A stretch of DNA of 64,000 nt from Paulownia fortunei (taxonomy: Eukaryota; Streptophyta; Magnoliopsida; Lamiales; Paulowniaceae). The position numbers and the translations under genes are program-made. Location of the stretch: assembly GCA_019321725.1 (NCBI GenBank), contig CM033124.1, forward strand, positions 14,872,868 through 14,936,867, written 5' to 3'. The notes below the pieces were generated by a model. It was not told the DNA's origin. It did no database searches and saw only the letters and a program-made list of their open reading frames with translations. Position 1 is the first letter of the stretch. Each line of letters starts with the position of its first letter. This document shows, one piece after another, positions 50,870-61,100 of the stretch.

Positions 50870-53800
50870 ATGAAAATTCCCAGCATTGTGCGTTCACTCT
50901 TAGCTCTCCCACTTAACAGAAGAAAAACCCCACTTTTTGCTAAATGGAGACCATTTCTCGACGCTCCAAGTCGGCCCTTTTCTACTGCGTTATCAGAGAG
51001 CCAGGAACTGAAGGAATTCACGGAATACATGGAACAACTCAAGAACTACGAAAAAACCGGCGTGCCCAAAGGCGCCGGCACAGATTCCGGCGACGGGTTC
51101 GATTTAGGTAGGATGAGGCGGTTGTTGCACACTCTGGGCAATCCGCAATCCAAATTCAAGGTCAAGTTTTAATATTCTCTTAAGCATTCACCTTTGCAGT
51201 TTGTAGTTCTTTGTTTACCACAGGGTTTCAATGATTTGAGTCGAGTCGAAGAACAACATGCTCAACCTTAAGTAAAATTGTGCTTGAAAGGTTCGATCGT
51301 GCCAAAATTGGGCCGAACACAAGGCCGAATAGTTTGATGGTTTGTCAATTTTTCGGTTATTGAGAGAGGGTTTGGATGAGTTTGCAAATTGGTTAAAATA
51401 TGTTATAAGATATGTGAGAGTTTATAAAAGTACGAAGGTGTTAGTTAAGCTCTTTTAAAACAAGTAAGATTTTAAGATTTTAATAAAGTATTTTAATTTT
51501 GATATATTATTATAAAATTGTTATTATTAATTTTTTGTAAGTTATAGGATTTTATTTTATTCAAACATTTTAATAGCTTATTCTTAAAAGAAGATGTAGA
51601 ATTTATAAGTTTTAAGCTTTAAAAAAGCTTATAAATTTTTTAAACAAGTTTAGCTAAACACCCTCCATGCTAAGTTTGAATTGAACTTCAAAAATTAACG
51701 AATAGAGGAATGGTGTTCAATCTTGATTTAATAAGTTATCAAATCAAGCTAAAATGAGCTTTTAGAATTTGATATCAATTTTTTTTTTTGATTTGTTTTT
51801 CAACTCTTTTTTGGTATGTTGTTCAATGCTAGTTTAATAAGTTATCAAATCAAGCTAAAATGAGCTCTTAGATTTCGGTGTCAAACTTTTTTTGGTTTGT
51901 TTTTCAACCCTTTTCTGGTATTGAGAAATTATATGTTGGATTATGTGTTTGTGTTTTTCCAAATTTTTTTGGAAGGTATTTTTACTTTTAAGATTTTATT
52001 CATGGTGCGTTTCGGTTTCTTTCTTTCTTTTTTTACTAATTTTAAGCTTGATTGTCATGTGCGGTTTTGCTAAAGAGCAAATTGAAACTGTCATTTTATA
52101 AAATTAAAACCAAAGGTGTTGTTTGGGGCAGTTTTGTGGTTTCTAAGTTTGTTTGCTCTAAAACTTAAACAAACAAAAAAGAAAAATATTATATGTGCAT
52201 TACTCCATGACAAACATAAACATAAATTGTTACACCTTATAACATCATTAAAAGGAACATAATTATATCATTTCTTTTTATCATTTATTTTTGCACTGTA
52301 AAGTGGCACTTATATCATACTTTATTTATTTTATAGAATGCTATCTTTAATACATCATTGGCTCATTCATTTACTATAAAAAAAAAAGTGAAAAATTGAT
52401 AAACATAAAAAGGTTGGAAAAATTATATACACCAACCTTCTAAAGGAAAAAAAAATTAAAATTTTTAAAATTGAAATTAAATATACATGTTCCTTGCCTG
52501 CCTTAGAGCTTTGAGATGAATGAAAAGCAAAAAAAATTTGTGAGAGAGAAGTTGACAAGCACATTAGAAGTTATTTACTAAATTAAACTTAAACAGACTA
52601 TTAAAACTAAACTTAATATTAAATATTAATAAATTTAACTATACATATATAGGTACGGTTTGATAGTTTTGAACCTAAATCACCACCAAACTGTATAAGG
52701 CAGTGCGGGTTTGATTGAAGCTTTTTCCGAGTTTGATTGAATTTTTAAATCACGGTTTATGTAGTAATTCGCCAAAGACGATTTGGTGTGGTGTGGTGCG
52801 GGTGGTCTGGACTGTCTTTCAATTTCCATGATCAGCCCTACTGTAAAGTTATATATTGTAGCTCAGTGAAAATGGAAAGACGGAAAGAGTTGCTTTTTGT
52901 TTCCTTTTACTGTAAGAGAAAAGCTTAATATGCTATTTTCTCCTTCAGCATCTTCTTCAAAAGTGTTCAAATTCTACAAGGTTGCTTTTGGATTGAAGGA
53001 CTTGGATCTCAAATCCATAATAACTTTGGATAGTTTCAAGTTACAATGGATTTCAAATTCTTTGGCACTCATTTGAGTTATTTTTTCCATCATTTTGGTG
53101 GATTTCAAATCCACCTAATATTTCTCCAATTGTTTTTCTCAAATCCAAATCCCTCCATCCAAAGACAATCAATTTTTTTTAGGAAAACTCTAAACTTTTC
53201 ATAGCAGAAAATCATCACATTTATGTTCTCTTTCAGGCTCAAATTTGTGGCTTTTGAGAAATAGGACCCGTCTCTCACTTGAGTTTGAGTTTTTGGGAAT
53301 TTCCACAGGATGATTTTTTTGAGGTGGCTAATCAACTTAACAGCTGTTACTTATGGAAGCCTGCCCGTGGTTTTGGGTTTTCTGGCTTGTGGTATGAATT
53401 GGGAAATTTAAATGGACTGACATTGATTTTAGGCTGTACATATTGCTGGTACAAAAGGGAAAGGATCGACTGCTGCGTTTCTTTCTAGCATTTTACGTGC
53501 AGAAGGGTATTCTGTTGGTTGTTATACGAGGTATGGTCTGTAATTCTGGTTGAATCACCAGTCTTCATTTGTCATGACCTACAAACTTTTGACTGCTTAT
53601 TTTATACATAATAAAGTGACCAAAGGCTTTATTTCTTTGACCAGTCCGCATATACAAACTATTAGAGAGCGTATAACACTGGGAACAACTGGAGAACCAG
53701 TGTCAGCAAAGGCATTGAGTTCCCATTTCCACAAAATAAAGGAGGATCTTGACATGGCAGTGGAACATGAAAAAGGGCATCTCAGTCAGTTTGAGGTATA

Positions 53801-56800
53801 CTTGTGGATGGATAAATTGCGCTGTTGACTTATTGAATAATGGTGTACCTTCTAGTAAAAGGAAAGTTTATGTGGTTACAGGTCCATCGTTTAATTATTT
53901 TAATTTAATCTGTTGGTGATGCCAATCTTCACTCAATTTGGATCTGACTGTGGTGCTCTTTCATTTGAAATCAAGGTTTTCACTGCTCTAGCGTTCAGCC
54001 TATTTGCAGAAGAGAAAGTTCATTTTGCAGTCATTGAGGTAGATTACTCTTGCTGACCCGTTTTACAAATCAACCCAGGCTTCTGTTTTCATCTTCTAGT
54101 AAATTGTCATAGAACTATATTCAACTTTTATAATCTGATAGAGCTCTTATATCTCAATAAACTTTCATTACCTGTTTTCCTATCTTCTCAATGTTAAAAA
54201 ATTCTGTTTAATTTGGGTCTTCCTGGTTTAAGATGGTTGATTGACTCTGTGTAAATTAACAGCATATTATTTTCAGGGTTCTCCATTAAAGCTGTAAACT
54301 TAATTTATCACTGACTCATTTATTTTGTTCGTTTTTGTACTCAAAATGGGTGTAATCTATGCATTTTAGAAAATGGTGGAAATCGCCATCCTCAGATGGT
54401 ATATTAATCTAATTTCTTTTTTCAACCTATAGGCTGGATTAGGTGGAGCTCGGGATGCAACCAATGTACTCGCCAGTTCCGATCTGGCAGCATCAATCAT
54501 TACAAATATAGGTGCAGAGCATCTAGCTGCACTTGGGGGCTCTTTGGAGAGCATTGCAGCGGCTAAATCAGGAATAATCAAAGAACGATGTCCAGTTAGG
54601 TGGTTCTTGATACACATTCCTATATATGTCAACATTTCCACACAAATATGTTAATTTCAAGTTATGCTTTGTTGCCTTAACAAAAAGAGAGAGAGAAAAC
54701 AAATAGACCTTACACAAACTAATCAAAATTAAATTCAAAAGATTAAAAATGAAGAAGAAACTTTAGATGATTAAACTGTAGACAAAGGAGAAAAATTAAA
54801 AACACCTTCCTATATACTTCAGTCCCATGGTTTGGACATCATTTACTCTCTCTCCCTTTTTGTATATATATATATATACATGCATTATATTAAAAGTCTG
54901 CATGTATATGAATATATATATATATAAAGTATGTATATATGATTTGGTGCTGAATTAGCATGCGCAATTTGACTGACTGGTAAAATCTTTCAGCTGGTTC
55001 TAGGTGGGCCATTCCTTCCACATATTGAGCGTATTATTCGTGATAAGGCATTGTCTATGTGTTCACCTGTAGTATCAGCATGTGATCCTGGAAATAGAAG
55101 TGTTCTCAAAGGCTTTTCTAGAGCCTGTGAGATGCCCCACCAATTATGTGATATTCTGCTCCTGATTGAAAGGGACCTTCATGTGGTATACATTTGCATT
55201 ATATCATTTTGGTTCCTTCTTGTCTCAAGTTTGCTATACATGCCAACTTATTTTGATTTCTTAACTCTAATTATTGTGGAATTTCATGAATTTGTCATAT
55301 ACCAGTTCATTGAGTTGTTTGACGTACAATTACGCTTGCTTGGCTCTCACCAGCTTCAGAATGCCGCAACCGCTACTTGCGCAGCACTTTGCCTTCGTGA
55401 TCAAGGTGGGGAAAGAGACTTGTTATTGTTCTCTTTCTCATAATGTAGCATGGAAGTTCTCTTTTGCTTGCTATTCCAAAGTTGTTAGTGCCCTTGGAGA
55501 AGGTTTATGCCGTAGCTCAACTTTGTTGGCCAGTCAAAGGACTAATGGTAAATGATAAAATGATGATATCAGTTGGAGGGTAACGGTTGTTTGCAAACAA
55601 GTATCTAGGTATATGTGATGTGGATTGATATAGTGTATGTTCCATCACTATTGCTGAATAGTTAACCAAGGATGATAGGCTGCTTAACATGGTGGACTGA
55701 AAATATAACTAAGCATGAGGTAATGATGTCATAGGGGTTAAATGCAGAGTTTAGCTGGTTCTCTGATCAATATTTCACCCCAAACTACCAACACCTGGGC
55801 CAAGCTTGTCAAATGCCAAAAAGAACAAAGAGCATCGGAGTTCAGATTTGCATCCAATTTACTTCTAGCAAACCTTCACTTTTTAAGAGATCAAGCACAG
55901 AGATCTCTCATCCTACTTGACTTATTTAAGGTTATTTTCAACTTCACTCGAAGAAAGAAATATCTTTGGTGTCTCTATATTGTCAAATTGACTCTTATTG
56001 CTTCAAAAGTATATCCTTTTGGTATGAAGCATCTTCTATGATCAATTGGAAAATTGTCTGTGTAGGATGTCATCAACATAAGCACTAAGTAACGTATCTG
56101 CTGGGAAATATTTCTTTGAGCTCTGGTGTGACTGGAGGATATTTTTTCACATCATGTCCACTATTATGAGGTGGTCTGAGTGGATTTTTGAAATCACTTA
56201 ATTTATCTCACTGCAGTCTCAAGCTTGAGTGCATCTAATATATTTAATGATTTTTCTCATTGTAATTTTGTTTCTTTATGATCATAATTTTATGTATGGC
56301 AGGATGGAAATTATCAGATGCATCCATTCGTGCTGGTCTAGAATGTGCATATTTGCTTGGTAGAAGCCAATTTTTAACATCTAAGGAAGCTGAGATGCTA
56401 GGACTGCCAGGAGCAACTATACTGCTTGATGGAGGTCTGATTCCAATGTTTGAAAAGATTTTCATTTTCACACTACATCATAAGGCTTGTAACAAGAAGC
56501 AGATGCATTTACAGGAGCCCAAGTATCCACTTAGAGTTTCATGATCATAACTTTATTTATAGTTTATCCATTTCAATTATAACTCTATGTCCTTCCCTCT
56601 ACATATACAAGCTCATCTCCAGAGCCAAACTAAAGAATGAGGACAGTTAATTCATACTCATCTTGACTCTTATTTATTTTGGCCACTCCTACCTAGATTG
56701 TGGCCTAGTTGATGACAGACTTGTGCTAATGTTTATTGAATTACTAATTTTCAGCCCATACCAAGGAATCTGCCCAAGCTTTGGTCAACATGATTAAGAT

Positions 56801-58194
56801 GGCATTTCCAGAGGCAAGATTGGTTCTTGTGGTTGCCATGGCTAATGACAAAGATCATTTAGGTTTTGCTAGAGTGCTACTATCAGGTTAAGTATCTGTT
56901 TTGACTTGCATAAGCTTTTATTGGTTTGTAAATATTTGTGAGATTAGGAACAGGGCCGGTGCATTAGACTGGAGTAGTTTGTCACTCACAGGTCTTGATG
57001 CTATATCTTGAATGTGTGGTTATCCTTTTACGAAAAAGGAATTGGTCTTGGTCTACCAAGTTGGTGTCTGGCTATGGCTTGGTGCCTAACCTTCTACATG
57101 ATTTTTCTTTAAAGGAAGTTAAGAAAAGAAGGAATCAGAAATATTGCCAATATCATGGAAATATTGCCTAACCTTCTACATGGCTTGGTGCCTAACCTCC
57201 TACTCATTTTCACAGTTCATGTTTTTCCCAGCTTGTATGAGCCTTCCTCTAGGTGAGGCGAAGCCAAGAGAAATACCTCAGACTGTACCTTTTAGTGGTG
57301 AATATCATGGAAGGACCAATTTATTCCTTCTGTTTATGAGCCCAAGTTGCCTCAGGGCTTGACCATATTGCCTAATTCTTTCCCTTTTTACCAGACATGA
57401 GATAAGCACCAATATAGAGACTAGCTCACAATAGAAGGGACCTAGTTTTGACAGGAAAGATGGGGCCCTTTCCAGCCTGTATGAGCTAGTGAGCTAGCTC
57501 GTCTTGCCATAGCTGATTTATCCAGGGCACTCTGATTTACTGCAGTAACTGGAAAACTAAAAAAGCTATGGCTATTCCTATATGAGGTCATTGATGCTTG
57601 TACAAAAGTGGAAATTAAATTAAAAAACTAAGCCTGCAAGATGTTCCTTGGGCAGTTTATGCAATTATGGTGGAGGTGGTAGTTTCATTAAACGATTTGT
57701 AAGCTATCACTAGTGATATCTCCTTAGGACATAATCTATTCACTCTGATTTTCTTATTTATATACTTTTTTTTCTTTTTCTTTGCACTGTTTCTTCACAC
57801 ATGCAATTGCAACACCTAGTAAAAGAACCTGTGCCCTTTTGCAGTTGGATGCTTGGAAGCTGTATGTTTCACTGAAATTGATATTGCTGGAGACAGATCC
57901 CGTATAACTTCATCATCCTCGTTAAAAGATTCTTGGATACAAGCATGTAGAGAGATGGGTGGTGATTTTCTTGACTGCAAAACTGCAAAGTTTGACTTGG
58001 TTGAGGATCAGCATACTCAATCTACAGGAAAAATGGGATGTCAATCCATTTTATTTGTGGAGAGCTCATTAATGGCTTCAATTAGATTTGGGAATGAGAT
58101 CCTTGGTGCAAAATCTGGAACCCAACATGGGATAATTGTAGTCACAGGATCTTTGCATATTGTTTCAGCTGTTTTAGGTTCACTAGAAGGATGA
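50870..58194 (+). CDS. DHFS: Mitochondrial dihydrofolate synthetase (Mur ligase / FPGS family), 556 aa
   Basis: The enzyme joins glutamate to dihydropteroate with ATP to make dihydrofolate in the mitochondrial step of plant folate synthesis; loss of the Arabidopsis gene (GLA1) arrests embryos. The exons are 50870-51160, 53433-53530, 53645-53795, 53976-54038, 54433-54594, 54994-55185, 55306-55405, 56303-56434, 56755-56886 and 57845-58194, all GT-AG and in frame. The first 40 residues are basic and Ser/Leu-rich, as in a mitochondrial presequence. The ATP-binding loop GTKGKGS is at 103-109, the Mur-ligase block [14 protein letters not shown] follows at about residues 228-241, then AAKSGIIK, and LLDGAHTKES starts the C-terminal domain at about residue 393. 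Folylpolyglutamate synthetases share these motifs; the [16 protein letters not shown] start and the wider fit favour dihydrofolate synthetase. Intron 1 (2.3 kb) holds several repeats. Confidence 0.93.
51365..51666. mobile_element. MITE-like element in DHFS intron 1, about 300 bp
   Basis: The left end GAGGGTTTGGATGAGTTTG and the reverse complement of the right end, GGAGGGTGTTTAGCTAAACTTG-like, form imperfect inverted repeats. The interior is full of TATAAG and CTTATAA words, typical of GGGTGTTTGG-ended noncoding elements. It has no coding capacity. Confidence 0.5.
51715..51926 (+). repeat. Tandem duplication, period 106 bp, in DHFS intron 1
   Basis: Unit 1 starts at 51715 (GTTCAATCTTGATTTAATAA) and unit 2 at 51821 (GTTCAATGCTAGTTTAATAA). 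Both continue with an identical stretch ending AAATGAGCT, then diverge slightly to a shared TTTTTCAAC-CTTTT-TGGTAT end. It is a clear two-copy tandem repeat. Confidence 0.8.
52980..53170. mobile_element. MITE family B, copy 2 (191 bp), in DHFS intron 1
   Basis: The left end GGTTGCTTTTGGATTGAAGG and the reverse complement of the right end, GATTGTCTTTGGATGGAGGG, are imperfect inverted repeats. The interior shares TTACAATGGATTT, TTGAGTTATTT and CACCTAATATT blocks, in order, with the copy at 21056-21293. It is noncoding. Confidence 0.7.
57076..57205 (+). repeat. Local duplication in DHFS intron 9
   Basis: GGCTTGGTGCCTAACCTTCT (from 57076) recurs from 57182 with one change, and CCTAACCTTCTACATGG occurs a further time at 57168. 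Short shared words (ATCATGGAA, ATATTGCC) lie between. It is a patchy local duplication with no coding meaning. Confidence 0.6.
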
Positions 58195-61100
58195 GTTAAT
58201 ATTTGCTGTTTGTTTAACATATTTTTCTAATAAAAAAGAATATTCAATAATTTTATTTGTTGGTTTATTTAATAGAAGAAAATATTTATATCAGTGTGAG
58301 ATTTTGTCTATATTTATTTATATATATATTAACACCAATTAAAATCATATGCACTGAAATTGGTTATCAATGTCATGTTGTCAAAACCTTGGCTGTATTT
58401 TGATTATCAATGTCATGTTTTTGGTTATTGTTGTGCAAAAAAAAAGTTAATTGTAACAAAACCTTGCCATTCAAGCCAGATGGCAAAATGGATATTGCTC
58501 TGATAATGAGGTCCCTTTCTAACTTTTATTCATAAATTATCTCATCTTTGGCTGTAAACTTTTGAGATGTCCCTTCGTGGTGCGAAACTAGATCAGAATT
58601 GAATCAATGTGGTGTTCATAGCTTGTACACACAACTACGGCATCTCTTAGGTGTCCCTACTTGTCTAGCATTGGATTCTAAGGTTAGCAAAAAATTAAAT
58701 ACAGTATTTTCTTAAGATTTTCATCTCTATAGAATTGGGTGTTTACTGTACAGGTTGTAGATGGGAGGGCCAATTTCAAAGATGTTCCAACAGGTGGGGG
58801 CACTTCTTGTACTGCTGCCTAGAGGCTAGTGTTTTCCATTTTGATATTTGCAAGTTGCTCTATTTGCCTGTTATACTTTTGGTCCTTGCACTGTACCCTA
58901 CCAATTTTTGAACGGAAGCATTTTCTTCTGTTTTATATGTTCCCCTCTTCCTTATTTCTGCTAGATTGCCAATTGAAGTCCGTTACTAATGTAAGTTCCC
59001 AAGGTTATACTTGCCAAGATTTTTTTACTGGCAATTCTTACTTCTTTCTAACTTGGGACATTTAAATGTCTCCTATGAGGCTTGTGTAATATAGCACTTT
59101 TTACCTTTTTAGATGTATATAATGAAAGATAAATAAATAAATAAATAAAAATGAAAATTCATTAAGTTTTTGGTTTGATTTCTTTACTTAATCTTGTGTC
59201 ATTATATTTGGATAATCATTTTACACATTTGAGATGCTATAGGTGTCATGCAGTAGAATTATGGTCCATATATACTTGTTCATATTTGACTCATTTAACT
59301 TTTGGAATCAAAATTTGCAGAACACAGATAACTCAGAAAATCAGTTGTAATCTTGAATACAACTTTTTCTGTTTCTAATAATGTGAAAGTGGTTATTGTT
59401 TGCAGCCAAACTAAAAAAAGATTAGATATTCTTAGAACGAGTGTAACTAATTGGCTTGTCTTTTTTTTTTCTGTAGAATAATAATTGTTCAAATGATTCA
59501 ATTATATAACTGAAATTAAAGGAAGCAAATTTGAAGCAAGAACTAGGTTGAAGATATGCTAAGGGACCCAAAAGGAGCTAGACATTCTTAAAATTTTATG
59601 TGGGCCTGCTACAGATGGTGGCTTTGATTTACATTTAGCCAACTGCTCTCTCTCACCAGTTAGCATCACAGAAAAGAAACCGTAAAAGTTTGAGTAAAAG
59701 GTGTAGTGCATCCTTTGCTTTTTGAAAATGACACTTAATCCTTATTTTTGAAAAATAGGTACACTGTGGTTTTGTCAAATCCTTCTTTTTTTATCTTTCC
59801 ATAATGTTTGGTGATAGAAATGCCATTTCCCCTCATATAATGTCTCAACCTAACAATTGTACCATCTACAAAACCAAATGGCATGGGGACACTTTCTAAA
59901 ACTCAAACCAAAGTACACTTTGGGCAATCAAAACACACTTTATGTCAAAAAAGGGATAATTGGCTTCATATTGAAGACTACTTGGTGATATTTTCCTATT
60001 TATTGAGCACATATATATGCCATTTACCCTATTGTGAGAACTTCTTGACCTCAATTTTTGTGTAGTTTCACCTAACTCCAGCAGTCCTCTATTCATGCAC
60101 AGTTAAAGATCTTCCTTCAACATTGCTTCAAAGTAAAATATTTTAAAATAGAGCATCTATTCAATCAAGTAATGGAAATGCTGCGACCTAAGTTTACATT
60201 TTTTATTTCATCATAAGTACATGTAAAAATCAACGAAATTTAATCTTATCAACTGTGTAATTACTTGTCGAGTTATAACTTCTATGTGCTCCTTTGGAGT
60301 TCAATTACTTTGTTGTGCAGTAATGGAAACAAAATGTCAAATGCTATCTTTACTTTCAAGATGCCTACGTATTATGTGAAAACAGAAAACCTATGTCTTC
60401 TTTCACTAACATCATTCTTTTAAGATATTCCTGTGTTTAAATTTGTAGCATTAACAGCCAAAATGTTTACATATGGCATAAATGTCTGAAGGAGAGAAGG
60501 CTGTAATATACACTTCATACTAAGACACCTTGGTTTTCTTCTTCTTTTTTTGTTTCTTGGGGTGGGAACGGAGCTTCCGGGGGGTAAGTTTCATGATAAA
60601 ACTTGAAGGGAGAGTCTGCTGATGGATGGAATCTTATGGTATGCTTTAGTGCTTCTCATTGCTCCTGTTAGACATGCATGCACCGCGGACATGACTTTCC
60701 AGACCTCTGAGCAAGGGAAAAAGTTTGGAGTAAGCTTAAGTGCTCAACCATTCTTTATCCCATGCCTTCAATGGTAATAGTAATTACCAGTGAGGAATGA
60801 TTTAGCACAGTCATTGTTTATCTGATTCGTCAAATCTCCACAAACGATTCAGAACAAACCGTATCTTAGAAAGGAGAAACCTCTGACAGTGTCAAGTTTA
60901 TGGTAGAGCAACCAAAAATGACACTACTTGCAATATTTGCAATTAATATGGCCAATCTATTGTTATTTTAACACAGTTGTATGCTTATCATATGTTATTT
61001 TCAAGGGCCCTGTACCTAGCAAACTTGCATCTTTTAACTCTGTACTGTCTTTGGTATTTACATCAATTAGCTAGGCATTTAAGTTAGGCATAATTGCTTT

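Noticed and set aside
52985..53004. miR159-like sequence TTTGGATTGAAGG
   Set aside because: The match stops after 13 bases, and the sequence is the terminal inverted repeat of a MITE that has a diverged second copy at 21056; no miRNA precursor fold with a star strand was seen.
59695..59960. Possible MITE with GTGTAGTGCATCC and AAAGTGTACTTTGG words
   Set aside because: The two ends do not align convincingly as inverted repeats.
60041..60062. TTCTTGACCT, the first ten bases of the tasiR-ARF sequence
   Set aside because: The match ends at ten bases and there is no second phased unit or miR390 site.
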